Positions 6,338 to 15,508 are shown, counted from the first letter of the stretch. The stretch: 44,999 bases of DNA from JAKLFA01 sp964450385 (GCA_964450385.1 CAYVEC010000016.1:1-44999), one strand, 5' to 3'. The notes: generated by a model from the letters alone, not told the origin. Program-made: numbers and translations.

Positions 6338-7834
6338 ATGGGAACAGGTTCGGCAGCCGTAAGAAGAATTCTTCTCATCAATCCGGTATATAATAAAGAG
6401 ATCCTCGGCCCGTTTGCCAAGTACATCACATCGCAGCTGCCGCTGTCGCTGGGGTTCATCGCGGGTTATGTGGAGGCCCGGCATCCCGACATCGAGATCC
6501 GCATTCTCGACGAGCAGCTCGCGCAATTGACTGACGAAGAATACCGTGAATATCTCCGAGAGTTCTCGCCTGATATCGTTGGGTTTTCCGTCTTAACACT
6601 CGTTGCCGAACGAGCCTATCATATCGCGCAGTTCATCAAGGACAACTTCCCGTCTGTTTGCATTGTCATGGGCGGCGTGCACGTGACCTTGGTCCCTGAA
6701 GAACCTATTAAAAAACGGATCGCGGATTTTGTGGTCAGGAATGAGGGCGAAGAAACGATCTCCGAGCTCATCGAATCGATCAACGGCCGGAAGACAGATT
6801 ATGGGCACATCGCCGGGCTGTCCTTCGTCAAGAACGGGAAGGTTGTCAACAATCCAGAACGGCCGCTCATCCGCAATCTTGATGACCTGCCGCCTTTCCC
6901 GTATCATTTTTTCAGCAAAGACATTGAGAAATATCAGTTCGGCAATATGCTGACCGGGCGCGGGTGCCCGTACAGGTGTATTTTTTGTTCCCAGCGTTCC
7001 ATCGCCGGATCCGTCTATCGGACCCGAAGCCCGAGAAAAGTCATTGAAGAAATGAAGACCCTCGTCTACACGTATAATCAGCGGTGGATCTTTTTTAATA
7101 ACGACAATTTCATCGTGAACAAAAAAGAGACCATCGAGCTTTGTGAATTGATCAGCAAGGAACGATTCCCTAGCGATTTAAAACTCGGCATGAACGCGCG
7201 CGGCGACTCTGTCAACGACGAGGTGTTGACTGCCCTGAAGAAGGCGCATTTCACAACGATCCTGTTCGGTCTTGAGACAGGTTCGGAGCGCATCATGAAG
7301 CTCATCAAAAAAGGCGAGACCGTTAAGAGGATCGAAGAAGGGGTCCGGCTGGCAAAGGCCCATGGCTTTATTACGAGCGGTCAGTTTATTATCGGATTCC
7401 CGTCGGAGACAAACGCGGAAACATGGGAGACCATCAAACACGCTCTCAGGTTGCCGCTGGATTATACCCGGTTTAATCTTCTTGTGCCGTACCCCGGCTC
7501 GGAAATTTACGAGATTATGAAGAAAGAGGAGCTGCATAAAGAGCATGACTGGTCCAATTACGCTTCCCACAGCGGATTGACTGGCGAGACGATCCCCTAT
7601 GTGCCGAAGGGCAGAACAGCACGGGAGCTGCTCTTTCTCCAGTGGTTCGGCAACCTCTGTTTTTTTCTTCGTTTCAAACAGCTGACCCATTTGGAGAATC
7701 TCAAATATGCCATGGCCGGTCAGATCATCTTGCCGGATCCGAAAACGCTCGGCGGATTCTTTGAATTCGTCGGTTTCGGATTCTCCCTTATTCTTTTTTG
7801 GATCATATCTTCGATAGGAAAGATCAGACGCTAA
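6338..7834 (+). CDS. B12-binding-domain radical SAM protein
   Basis: This is a protein of about 498 residues with the BchE/P-methylase layout. An N-terminal cobalamin-binding-like Rossmann domain comes first (RRILLINPVYN, PDIVGFSVLT, CIVMGGVHVTLVPEE). Then comes a radical SAM TIM barrel whose cluster motif GCPYRCIFCS (CxxxCxxC) lies near bases 6964-6990, with ILFGLETGSERIMKLIKKG and IIGFPSET further on. The C-terminus ends with a hydrophobic helix (LILFWIISSI) that may anchor it to the membrane. Relatives carry out methylations or ring rearrangements of lipids, hopanoids or tetrapyrroles; the substrate is unknown. The start at 6338 is preferred because GAGGGG precedes it; an ATG at 6308 in the same frame has no ribosome site. 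Confidence 0.9.
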   Translation: MGTGSAAVRRILLINPVYNKEILGPFAKYITSQLPLSLGFIAGYVEARHPDIEIRILDEQLAQLTDEEYREYLREFSPDIVGFSVLTLVAERAYHIAQFIKDNFPSVCIVMGGVHVTLVPEEPIKKRIADFVVRNEGEETISELIESINGRKTDYGHIAGLSFVKNGKVVNNPERPLIRNLDDLPPFPYHFFSKDIEKYQFGNMLTGRGCPYRCIFCSQRSIAGSVYRTRSPRKVIEEMKTLVYTYNQRWIFFNNDNFIVNKKETIELCELISKERFPSDLKLGMNARGDSVNDEVLTALKKAHFTTILFGLETGSERIMKLIKKGETVKRIEEGVRLAKAHGFITSGQFIIGFPSETNAETWETIKHALRLPLDYTRFNLLVPYPGSEIYEIMKKEELHKEHDWSNYASHSGLTGETIPYVPKGRTARELLFLQWFGNLCFFLRFKQLTHLENLKYAMAGQIILPDPKTLGGFFEFVGFGFSLILFWIISSIGKIRR

Positions 7835-7860
7835 TAAATAGGGCATGGACCCTATTTATT
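7833..7860. terminator. Bidirectional terminator shared by convergent genes
   Basis: An 11-pair perfect stem (7833-7843 with 7850-7860) closes a six-base CATGGA loop. It covers the stop codons of both the radical SAM gene and the convergent membrane protein gene, and has A/T-rich tails on both sides, so it can serve both strands. Confidence 0.7.
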
Positions 7861-9715
7861 TTCTCTTTGCAGCCTCCATCATCTGGACAAGCAGATGGAT
7901 CCGTTCGATTGCGACCCCGCCTTGGAAAATGGCGGCGTTGAGGTGGCCGCGTTCGAATGTCTTGAGGATCCTGTCGGTCGGGTCGATCGGAAAGGGGACT
8001 TCGAGGTTCAGGTCGTGGCAGGGGAAACCGATCCACACGGTCCGCCACGGATCAAAGACACGGATGCCGACGTATCGTTTGATCCCGAGGGTGGCCGGCA
8101 TCCCGTAGACCGTGACATTCAGCCGTTTTTTGACATACCCGAGCTGGGGGATCGCGAGTTCGTGCGAGGTCTGGAACGGGGCCACGATCGCGTAGTCGGA
8201 AAAATGCGTCTCGATCTCCCGGGCCAGGGCGAGCTCCAGCTGGATGAGGTTGCGGTATTCGAGCCCGCGCTCGAGGTTGGTCGCCATGCATTCAGTCCGA
8301 TTGTCCTGGGTCACGCCATGGGGCGTCTCGTACATGAGGCCGTGCGAGCAGACGGCCGAGAATAGGATCAGGATGATGATGAGGCCGTGGAGGACGCGCT
8401 CCTTTTTGATGACCGTGTTCAGGGCGATGACAACGGCACAGAGCAGAAACGGGATGAGGTGGAGCTGGTAGCGGTAGGCGAGTGTCAGAAAATTGCTTTG
8501 CACGGCAAACCACAAAAAGGTCATCAAGAACATCATGAATCCCGGTAGGCCGGTTGTGACGAGGGAGGCAAGGCCCTCGGCCGCCGCCCGCAGAACGGCC
8601 TTTGCTGAAGCAAACGCCCCTCGACGATAATGACGGATGAGCCCGCCGACGAATAGGACCGCGATGCTCGCCAGAAAGATCTTGAACCAGATGGTGTTCC
8701 GGAGAGTCGGGAATCCGCACATAAAGCGGACCATGTTAAAGTTTTGCTGCGCGCCGACGATGCGCATCCGCAGCACGGATTTAATCCCCGCGATCAGTAT
8801 GACCACGGCCGGGATGATGAGGCGGCGGATCTTTTTAGGCCGTTCCATGAGGAATTTGAGGCCGTAGACAGCGAGGACCGCGGCGCAGGCGCCGATCCCC
8901 GGGTCTTTGCTGAAGATCGCCCCGAGCGCCGAGAGGCCCGCGAGCCACGGCCGGTCGAGGATGAGACAGTACGCGGTCATCACCGTAAAGAAGAAGAGCG
9001 GCATCTCGAGGTTGAGCAGTTCGACCATGCACTGGACCAGGGGCTGGGACAGGATGAGGACCACCGTCAGAATGGCGGTGCGGTCGTTTTTTAAGACCAT
9101 GAGGCATATCTTCCGGATCGTGGCGAGCGAGGCCGCGGCCATGAAAAAATAGAAGAGGTGCATGGTCACGAGAAAGGCGGGTGTTGAGGGGATCAGCCGC
9201 ATGACGACCGCCACAAACAAGGGATACAGGGCGGTCGGATAGATCTGCGGCCCGCCGGTGGTGAAGGTTGGCTGGCGGAGGAGTTCAAAATAATTGAGGT
9301 TGTTTTGGTACAGCCAGACCGTGTCGGAGAACGGGCCGGTGATCCCTTCTCCGAACGGCGGATAGAGGAGGATCTCGGGCCGGGTCACGAGGAGGTATCC
9401 CATGATCGCGGCACCGAACTGGAGCGTTGAGGTCCCGGGGAGATATTTTAGAGAAAAGAGCACAACCGCAAGGAGCGAGACGAATGTCTGGATCGGGCCG
9501 AGGAGCGAATTTTCGACCTCACCGATATAAAAGTCCAGCGAGTGCGTGCCATCGAACCCCGAGATCGTATTAAGGAGGTCAAAGGCCTGCCGATCAAAGA
9601 GATATTCGGTAAACAGATATCCTTTGTGTTTGATCAGGAAAAAAAGGGACCACAAGACTGCTTGTATGAGGAGAAAGCGCCAATTTTTTTTGATCATGGC
9701 GAGGACGTGTTTCAT
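7856..9715 (-). CDS. GT-C-like polytopic membrane protein, probable glycosyltransferase
   Basis: This is a protein of 619 residues with about eleven to twelve hydrophobic helices between residues 13 and 470, followed by a soluble tail of about 150 residues. The first periplasmic loop contains acidic positions (FYIGEVENSLLGP) and the second the stretch FTTGGPQIYPTALYPLFVAVVM. This overall layout, many helices plus an acidic first loop, is that of GT-C enzymes (ArnT/PMT-like) that move sugars from polyprenyl-phosphate donors to acceptors on the outer face. No strict family signature was recognised, so the function is a fold-level inference. It is divergent from the transketolase-led operon (91 bases apart) and could supply surface glycosylation alongside it. 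Confidence 0.7.
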   Translation of the reverse strand: MKHVLAMIKKNWRFLLIQAVLWSLFFLIKHKGYLFTEYLFDRQAFDLLNTISGFDGTHSLDFYIGEVENSLLGPIQTFVSLLAVVLFSLKYLPGTSTLQFGAAIMGYLLVTRPEILLYPPFGEGITGPFSDTVWLYQNNLNYFELLRQPTFTTGGPQIYPTALYPLFVAVVMRLIPSTPAFLVTMHLFYFFMAAASLATIRKICLMVLKNDRTAILTVVLILSQPLVQCMVELLNLEMPLFFFTVMTAYCLILDRPWLAGLSALGAIFSKDPGIGACAAVLAVYGLKFLMERPKKIRRLIIPAVVILIAGIKSVLRMRIVGAQQNFNMVRFMCGFPTLRNTIWFKIFLASIAVLFVGGLIRHYRRGAFASAKAVLRAAAEGLASLVTTGLPGFMMFLMTFLWFAVQSNFLTLAYRYQLHLIPFLLCAVVIALNTVIKKERVLHGLIIILILFSAVCSHGLMYETPHGVTQDNRTECMATNLERGLEYRNLIQLELALAREIETHFSDYAIVAPFQTSHELAIPQLGYVKKRLNVTVYGMPATLGIKRYVGIRVFDPWRTVWIGFPCHDLNLEVPFPIDPTDRILKTFERGHLNAAIFQGGVAIERIHLLVQMMEAAKRK

Positions 9716-9739
9716 CTTTTGATTCGTGATTTATTTTGG

Positions 9740-9766
9740 TTGATTTACGTATTATCAGTATATAAT
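9740..9766 (+). promoter_or_regulatory. Putative promoter of the sulfoglycan operon
   Basis: TTGATT (9740-9745) and TATAAT (9761-9766) are separated by 15 bases, within an AT-rich divergent intergenic region that contrasts with the GC-rich coding sequence. The transcript would start about 30 bases before the first gene. A GATAAT on the other strand (9751-9756) could serve the membrane protein gene. Confidence 0.45.
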
Positions 9767-9806
9767 ATGGTGAAATTTTAACATATACATATTTCATTCC
9801 ATTTTT

Positions 9807-10634
9807 ATGAGCCCGCAATCAGCGACACAGCCGTTATCGCCGCACGCCTTACGCAGGATCATCCTCGATCAGTCCCAGCGGGCTAAGGTCGGTCACATCG
9901 GTTCAGCCCTTTCTGTCGTGGACGTCCTCGTCGCCCTGTATGGGCACATCCTTCACATCCCGTCGCCGGAGTCTGAGACGCGGGACCGTTTTATCCTTTC
10001 GAAAGGCCATGCGGCCCTGGCCCTGTACGGCACGTTTTTTCTGAAGGGCTGGCTTACCCAGGCCGAGCTTGATACCTATTGCGGACGAGATTCGCTCTTG
10101 GGGGTCCATCCGGAACATTTTTTGCGCGGCGTTGATTTTTCGACTGGCTCGTTAGGCCAGGGTCTGTGCCTCGGTGCCGGGGCTGCGCTCGCGGCCCGGA
10201 TGAAAAAGGCGGAGTATCGGACCGTTGTTCTCATGAGCGACGCGGAATGTAATGAGGGCTCGGTCTGGGAGGCGGCCATGTTCGCGGCCCATCACGGGCT
10301 CTCGAATCTCGTGGCCGTGATCGACCAGAACGGCCAGCAGGCCTTCGGATATACGCGCGATGTCCTTGATCTTGAACCCCTGTCCCGTCGATGGGAGGCC
10401 TTTGGCTGGGATGTCCAAGAGACCGACGGCCATGACGTTGGGCAGATGCGCGCCGTATTTGAGCGGCTTTCAGGGGAGTCCGGCCGGCCGCATCTTGTGA
10501 TCGCGCGCACGGTCTTTGGCAAGGGCGTGTCCTTTATGGAGAATCAGATCAAATGGCATTATTGGCCGATGTCCGATGATGAATATCGTCGGGCCTTGAG
10601 GGATATTGAGGCGGGGCCGAGGGGTGTCGCATGA
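9807..10634 (+). CDS. Transketolase-like protein, N-terminal (TPP-binding) subunit
   Basis: This 275-residue protein corresponds to the first half of transketolase. It has KVGHIGSALSVVDVLVALYG, RDRFILSKGHAALALYG, the FSTGSLGQGL loop, and the thiamine diphosphate/metal motif SDAECNEGSVWEAA followed by IDQNGQQAFG, where Gly of the usual GDG is replaced by Ser. Split transketolases of this kind are common outside the pentose phosphate pathway, including in surface-polysaccharide clusters. The partner half follows with an ATGA overlap. Its position ahead of a glycosyltransferase, sulfotransferase and nucleotide-sugar SDR suggests a two-carbon transfer to a sugar precursor rather than central metabolism (inference). 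Confidence 0.9.
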   Translation: MSPQSATQPLSPHALRRIILDQSQRAKVGHIGSALSVVDVLVALYGHILHIPSPESETRDRFILSKGHAALALYGTFFLKGWLTQAELDTYCGRDSLLGVHPEHFLRGVDFSTGSLGQGLCLGAGAALAARMKKAEYRTVVLMSDAECNEGSVWEAAMFAAHHGLSNLVAVIDQNGQQAFGYTRDVLDLEPLSRRWEAFGWDVQETDGHDVGQMRAVFERLSGESGRPHLVIARTVFGKGVSFMENQIKWHYWPMSDDEYRRALRDIEAGPRGVA

Positions 10635-11560
10635 GGCACGCCTTTATCGAGACCCTCACTTGTCTTGCTGAAAAGGACCCGCGGATTGTTCTCTTGACCG
10701 GGGACCTTGGGTATACCGTGGTCGAGCCGTTTGCCGAGAGGTTTAAGGACCGGTTTTTTAACGTGGGGGTGGCTGAGCAGAACATGGTCGGCCTTGCCAC
10801 GGGTCTCGCCGAGGCGGGGATGATCCCGTTTGTGTATTCGATCGCGAATTTTGCCGCGCTTCGGCCCTATGAATTTATCCGGAACGGCCCGATCCTGCAC
10901 CGCCTGCCGGTGCGGATCGTGGGCGTGGGCGGGGGTTTTGAATACGGCAGCGCCGGGATGACCCATTTCGCGCTTGAGGATGTCGGCGTGATGCGGCTTC
11001 AAAAAGGGATGACGGTCGTGGTCCCTTGTGACCGGGCTCAGGTCAGTGAGGCCCTGGAGGCCACGTGGGATCAGCCGGGGCCGGTCTATTACCGCGTCGG
11101 GAAAGGTGAGAAGGGGTTCAGCCTTCCCCGGTCGGGAAAATTTGCGCTCGGCCGCGCGGACCTGCGCGACCCGGGCCGCCGGATCCTCTTGCTCACCTAC
11201 GGGGTGATGGCGAAGGAGACCCTTTCCGCCGCGGAGATCCTCCGGACCCGCGGGATTGATGTCTCGGTGATGATCGTCTCGTCATTTAACCCGTCGCCGG
11301 ACAGGGATCTCCAGGCAGCGCTTGAGGGGACAACGCTTGTGGTCACGGTTGAAGATCATTATGTGGATGGGGGTCTCGGGTCGTATGTGGCCGAGATCAT
11401 CGCCGAGATCGGTGCGGGCGGCCGTCTCGTCCGCTGCGGGGTCAGGATGCCGCACGACGGGAGGACCGGGGCGAAGGAGGGCCTGCTCATCAAGCATGGG
11501 CTTTCCGCGGGCCAGTTGGCCGAGACCGTGTTAACCGCGTATCAAGGACAGGAGCGATGA
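10631..11560 (+). CDS. Transketolase-like protein, C-terminal (pyrimidine-binding) subunit
   Basis: This 309-residue protein supplies the second half of transketolase. It has a pyrimidine-binding domain with DPRIVLLTGDLGYTV and RFFNVGVAEQNMVGLATGLA, where the Glu of AEQN is the residue that activates the thiamine ring. The C-terminal transketolase domain (LLLTYGVMAKETLSAAEIL, VEDHYVDGGLGSYVAEII) follows. Together with the preceding gene it makes a complete enzyme as a heterotetramer. It overlaps both neighbours by four bases, so translation is coupled through the whole operon. Confidence 0.92.
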   Translation: MRHAFIETLTCLAEKDPRIVLLTGDLGYTVVEPFAERFKDRFFNVGVAEQNMVGLATGLAEAGMIPFVYSIANFAALRPYEFIRNGPILHRLPVRIVGVGGGFEYGSAGMTHFALEDVGVMRLQKGMTVVVPCDRAQVSEALEATWDQPGPVYYRVGKGEKGFSLPRSGKFALGRADLRDPGRRILLLTYGVMAKETLSAAEILRTRGIDVSVMIVSSFNPSPDRDLQAALEGTTLVVTVEDHYVDGGLGSYVAEIIAEIGAGGRLVRCGVRMPHDGRTGAKEGLLIKHGLSAGQLAETVLTAYQGQER

Positions 11561-12282
11561 CAGATCCGATATTCTCAATTGTCCTGCCTGTTTATAATCA
11601 GGCGGAACATATTCCCGGGGTGGTCGAGGGGTACCAACGGGAGCTCGTCCGCTTTCCCGCTCGTTATGAGATGCTCCTTGTGGTTAACGGAAGCTCGGAC
11701 GGCTCCGCCGAAGTCTGCCGCGGCCTTGCCGCGAACGACGCCCGGGTCCGTGTTGTTGAGACCGCGGAGAAGGGATGGGGCGTGGCGGTGCGGCTCGGCC
11801 TGCGCGAGGCGCGGGGGGATGTTCTCTGCTATACGAATTCCAGCCGCACGCATCCGAACGACCTGCTCCTTTTTCTTCTCTATGCCTACGCGAATCAGGG
11901 CTGCATCATCAAGGCGAACCGAAAGGTCCGCGAGAGCCTTCAGCGGCGGACCGGATCCTTTCTGTATAACGTCCTGTGCCGGACCCTTTTTGATCTTCCG
12001 TATTGGGACATCAATGGGACGCCGAAAATCTTTCCGCGGACCTGCGGTCCGCTCTTGGCCTTGACACGGAATGACGACCTGATTGATCTTGAGTTTCACT
12101 GTGTCTGCCGGGCCGAAGGTTATCCGGTGATCGAGGTCCCGATCTTTTCGTATAAACGGCTCGGCGGCCGCTCCACGACGGGATATGGTTCGGCGTTCAA
12201 GATGTATTGGGGCGCCTTTCAACTCAAACGCGAGCGGCGAGCACGGCGAGCTCAGCGAGCGCGGCGAGGAGGGGGATTATGA
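11557..12282 (+). CDS. Family 2 glycosyltransferase
   Basis: This is a GT2-like (GT-A fold) protein of 241 residues. It opens IFSIVLPVYNQAEHIPGVVEGY, the classic first strand, and has LLVVNGSSDGSAEVCRGLA for the nucleotide-binding region. The DxD position reads YTNSSRTHPNDL, so the usual Asp pair is altered (NSS), which is unusual and could mean altered metal use. IEVPIFSYKRLGGRSTTGY matches the end of polyprenol-phosphate mannosyl/glucosyltransferase-like enzymes. No membrane helices are present, so it is probably cytosolic or peripheral. It starts within the previous stop (ATGA). The last dozen residues are a run of Arg and Ala encoded by a short GC-rich repeat and may be non-conserved. Confidence 0.85.
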   Translation: MTDPIFSIVLPVYNQAEHIPGVVEGYQRELVRFPARYEMLLVVNGSSDGSAEVCRGLAANDARVRVVETAEKGWGVAVRLGLREARGDVLCYTNSSRTHPNDLLLFLLYAYANQGCIIKANRKVRESLQRRTGSFLYNVLCRTLFDLPYWDINGTPKIFPRTCGPLLALTRNDDLIDLEFHCVCRAEGYPVIEVPIFSYKRLGGRSTTGYGSAFKMYWGAFQLKRERRARRAQRARRGGGL

Positions 12283-13490
12283 CCTCGATCCGTCAGCGGG
12301 CCGCGTCCTTATCCGAACGGCATCAAGAGATTTTCCGTGACCCGCGGGAGATCGTTGGGCAGGGGGTGCTTGGCGCTGAGACGGATCCCGCGCTCTTGCG
12401 GTGCCGGGTCCGCGGGCGGTTTTGGGAGACCCTCGACCGCTGCGGGGTCAAGCTGATCGTGACCCGGGAGTACGAGCACTGTGTCCTCATGCTGGGGGGG
12501 GTCGGAGGCGTGCCGGAGATGTCATCGATGCCCCTGCCTCACCCGTCGGGAGTCGCGGTGGACCGCGGCCGCGGTCAGGTCGCGATCGCGAGCACGCGCA
12601 ATCCGAATCAGATCTATACATTTGAAGCATGTTCGGGCTGGGTCGATCGGGAGGAGGCGCGCGGCGGGAACAAACGCACGGCCTCCCATCGGCGGGTCCT
12701 GGTGCCGGTCAAGACGGATTTTTATCCGGGGAGCCTCTATCTTCATGACGTGGTGTCTGTCGCAGGAACGCTTTACGCGACCGCGGCGGGCCATAACGCG
12801 GTGATCGAGATCCTGCCGAACGGTCGCTACCGTTATGCCTGGTGGCCGAAGGTGATGGACCGAGGGGGCCGGCCTCGCCGGCCGCGGACCGAGGCGAATT
12901 ATCTTCAGCTCAATTCTATTGCTGCCGGAGCGACGCTCGGTGCGTCTTTTTTTACAGCCTCAACGGACCGGATCGTCTCACCGAGGATCGGGGACCCGGC
13001 CTTTGTGGCGGACCGTCAGGGGGTGGTCTTCTCCGGGGCGTCCCGCGCGCCGGTCTGCCGGGGGCTCACCCGGCCGCATTCCGCCCGTCTCTATCGCGGG
13101 CGGCTCTGGGTCGCGAACAGCGGCTACGGCGAGCTCGGCTATGTCGACGGAGAACGGTTCCGTCCTGTCGCGCGCCTCGGCGGCTGGACCCGGGGGCTCT
13201 GCATTCGGCGCGGCTGCGCCTTTGTCGGGATCTCACGGATCCTGCCGAGGTTCGAGCGCTATGCGCCGGGGCTGGATGTAAACACGTGCCGGTGCGGGGT
13301 TTCCGCCGTTGATCTGCGGACGGGCGAGGTGCTCGGACTTTTGGAGTGGCCGCTCGGGAACCAGATCTTTGCCGTTGAGTGGGTCGACCAGGATTTTTCT
13401 GACGGGTTCCTGAACGTGGGCCCGGCCAAAGCGGACTCGCGGGGCGTCAAGGATGTCTTTTATACGTTTCAACTTAAAAAGGACGGATGA
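12279..13490 (+). CDS. TIGR03032/DUF4915-family protein
   Basis: This protein of about 403 residues matches the TIGR03032 family along its length. It has FWETLDRCGVKLIVTREYE, HPSGVAVDRGRGQVAIAST, RRVLVPVKTDFYPGSLYLHDV, then LNSIAA, PHSARLYRGRLWVANSGYGELGYVDG, GWTRGLCIRRGCAFVGISRI and CGVSAVDLRTGEVLGLLEWP. Several WD/NHL-like blades suggest a beta-propeller. The role of the family is unknown, although members are often found near sulfotransferases and tetratricopeptide proteins. The start is the ATG overlapping the glycosyltransferase stop (ATGA); the frame is open upstream but that region lies inside the previous gene. It is directly followed by a sulfotransferase, again overlapping. Confidence 0.85.
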   Translation: MTSIRQRAASLSERHQEIFRDPREIVGQGVLGAETDPALLRCRVRGRFWETLDRCGVKLIVTREYEHCVLMLGGVGGVPEMSSMPLPHPSGVAVDRGRGQVAIASTRNPNQIYTFEACSGWVDREEARGGNKRTASHRRVLVPVKTDFYPGSLYLHDVVSVAGTLYATAAGHNAVIEILPNGRYRYAWWPKVMDRGGRPRRPRTEANYLQLNSIAAGATLGASFFTASTDRIVSPRIGDPAFVADRQGVVFSGASRAPVCRGLTRPHSARLYRGRLWVANSGYGELGYVDGERFRPVARLGGWTRGLCIRRGCAFVGISRILPRFERYAPGLDVNTCRCGVSAVDLRTGEVLGLLEWPLGNQIFAVEWVDQDFSDGFLNVGPAKADSRGVKDVFYTFQLKKDG

Positions 13491-14416
13491 TGAAAAACAC
13501 GTTTTCGCTTCTCATGATCAGCGCGATGTATGAGAACGGGGGGAACACGACCCACCGTTTTCTTGACGGCCACCCCGAGATGTTTGTGTATCCGTTTGAA
13601 TCCCAGCTCGGCACCCGGCTTGTCAATGACGCGCTGTCCTCGATGTTCCCGTTGAAGTACCGGTGGCCTGAATTTCCGCTCGAGGGTACGGTCGAGGGGG
13701 ATTATCGTCTCATCATTGACGAGGAAGGCAAGGTCCGGAGCCGGACGCCGGGGGTGAGCAAATTCCGTCATGCCGATTTTCAGATGAGCGATGAGGACCG
13801 GCTGGAGGCTTACCGCCGGCATCTGAAGGCCCGGGGCCGGTCGCGGGGCCATAACGTTGAGGCGTTTTTCCGGGCCACCTTTGACGCGTGGACGAATTGC
13901 CGTCGGACCGGCCGTGAGACGTTCTATGTCGGATACAGCCCGGTTGTCCTTGTTGACGCCGAGAAGATCCTCGCGGACCTCCCCGGCGCGCACGTGCTCC
14001 ATATCGTCCGCAACCCCTGGTCGGCCTACGCGGACACGAAGAAGCGTCCGGTCCCGCTGTCGATGCGGCATTATTTTCTTGGCTGGAATCTGAATCAGTA
14101 TTTTGCCCTGCTCTTTAAAGAGAAATATCCCGGCCGCGTTCACCTCCTAAGACTTGAAGATATCCTTGCGAACCCGCGCCGGGTCTTGGGCGGCCTGTGT
14201 CGCCGGCTCGGGCTCAAGAGTTCATCGACGCTGTCGACGGTCTCGTGGAACGGCGAGCCCCTCGAGGAGGTCTATCCCTGGGGCACGATCCGGTCGGCAA
14301 CGGTCGAGAGGAACCGGGCCACGGCCCAGGAGCTCTCGCGCGAGGAGCAGAAAGAGATCCGGCTTCTCACCGCACCGTATTTAAAAATCCTCGGGTATGA
14401 TCGGTTCTTAGGGTAG
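13487..14416 (+). CDS. PAPS-dependent sulfotransferase family protein
   Basis: This 309-residue protein has sulfotransferase features. The N-terminal loop LLMISAMYENGGNTTHRFLDGHPEM takes the place of the 5'-phosphosulfate loop (in most members GxxRSGTT), followed by the hydrophobic strand VLHIVRNPWSAYADTKKR, which is the 3'-phosphate motif (RNPxxxYxS-like). The end (PYLKILGYDRFLG) also fits. It would transfer sulfate from PAPS to an oligosaccharide or protein. The 5' loop is atypical, so some relatives with other substrates are possible. Two ATG codons overlap the preceding stop; either could be used. No PAPS-forming genes (cysD/N/C) are in the window. Confidence 0.82.
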   Translation: MMKNTFSLLMISAMYENGGNTTHRFLDGHPEMFVYPFESQLGTRLVNDALSSMFPLKYRWPEFPLEGTVEGDYRLIIDEEGKVRSRTPGVSKFRHADFQMSDEDRLEAYRRHLKARGRSRGHNVEAFFRATFDAWTNCRRTGRETFYVGYSPVVLVDAEKILADLPGAHVLHIVRNPWSAYADTKKRPVPLSMRHYFLGWNLNQYFALLFKEKYPGRVHLLRLEDILANPRRVLGGLCRRLGLKSSSTLSTVSWNGEPLEEVYPWGTIRSATVERNRATAQELSREEQKEIRLLTAPYLKILGYDRFLG

Positions 14417-14427
14417 GGCCTCTCTTT

Positions 14428-15411
14428 ATGAAGAACGTCATTGTCACCGGCGCCTCGGGATTTATCGGCGCCAATCTTGTCTGCCGGCTGATCCGCGAGG
14501 GATGCCGTGTTCACCTTTTGATGCGGCCGCGGTATCGGCGGTGGCGCCTGACCGAGGTGCTGGCAGGCACCGTTGTCCACGAGGTGGACCTTCGGGACAA
14601 AAAACAGGTCTCTCGCCTCGTGGCGCGGATCAGGCCGCGTGATGTTTTTAATCTTGCCGCCCACGGCGCGTATTCATTTCAGACGGATCTTGCAGAGATG
14701 CTCGACACGAATGTCCTCGCCGCCTTTCATCTGATGGAGGCCGCGGCCGATGCCCGGGTCCGGTCCTTCGTTCAGGTCGGATCGTCGTCGGAATACGGGT
14801 TTAAGGACCATGCCCCCGGCGAGCGTGAGGCGGTTGAGCCGAACAGCCATTATGCCGTGACCAAGGTCTGCGCCACGATGCTCGCTCGATATGTCGCGAC
14901 GAGCCGACAGGCGCCCGTGGTCGTGCTTCGGCCGTATACGGTCTTTGGCCCGTTTGAGGAGCCCGCGCGGTTTATCCCGACCCTGATCGTCTCGGGCCTC
15001 GCGGGCCGTCTTCCGCCGCTTGTGTCTCCGACGATCGTTCGGGATTATGTTTATGTTGATGATTTTGTCGAGGCCTGCCTCGTGGCGGCCCGGCATGCCT
15101 CGGTCTGTCAGGGGCAGATCTATAATGTCGGCAGCGGTGTTCAGACCACGATCCGGGAGGCAGTTGCGCTCGCCCGGAAGATGTTCGCGGTCAAAGAAAA
15201 ACCTGTTTGGGCGAGCATGCCCGCACGGAGCTGGGACACGGATGTATGGTGTAGCAACAGCCGCAAGATCCGGCGCGAGCTCGGGTGGCGGCCGCGGGTT
15301 TCGTTTGAGCAGGGGTTTGACAAGACGGTTCAATGGCTTCTAGACCATCCGCGGCTCCTGCGATATTACCGGGCGCGGGCTGGCGCTGGGCGTGGCCCGC
15401 GGACCAGCTGA
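14428..15411 (+). CDS. NAD-dependent nucleotide-sugar epimerase/dehydratase (extended SDR)
   Basis: This protein of 327 residues has the SDR Rossmann motif NVIVTGASGFIGANLVCRL (GxxGxxG), VDLRD, a Ser-rich catalytic strand QVGSSSEYG, and YAVTK (catalytic Tyr and Lys), then PYTVFGPFE and DYVYVDDFVEA, typical of UDP- or CDP-sugar epimerases and dehydratases. It probably makes a modified sugar for the glycan built by this operon; whether it is a 4-epimerase, 4,6-dehydratase or CDP-paratose-type enzyme cannot be told. It starts 11 bases after the sulfotransferase. The frame ends in Gly/Arg-rich codons, and the operon seems to end here, without a recognisable terminator. Confidence 0.88.
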   Translation: MKNVIVTGASGFIGANLVCRLIREGCRVHLLMRPRYRRWRLTEVLAGTVVHEVDLRDKKQVSRLVARIRPRDVFNLAAHGAYSFQTDLAEMLDTNVLAAFHLMEAAADARVRSFVQVGSSSEYGFKDHAPGEREAVEPNSHYAVTKVCATMLARYVATSRQAPVVVLRPYTVFGPFEEPARFIPTLIVSGLAGRLPPLVSPTIVRDYVYVDDFVEACLVAARHASVCQGQIYNVGSGVQTTIREAVALARKMFAVKEKPVWASMPARSWDTDVWCSNSRKIRRELGWRPRVSFEQGFDKTVQWLLDHPRLLRYYRARAGAGRGPRTS

Positions 15412-15508
15412 TCATCGCGGATCTAAATTAAAAAGTTTTTATTATGGCATCATTCTTGCTGGATTATAGCGGGGATAGTTCTATTTTAATGCATTGGGGG
15501 GAGAAAAA

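Noticed and set aside
12207..12278. A longer start for the TIGR03032 protein
   Set aside because: The extra 24 codons lie inside the glycosyltransferase gene and are low-complexity Ser/Ala/Arg; the ATGA overlap start is better.
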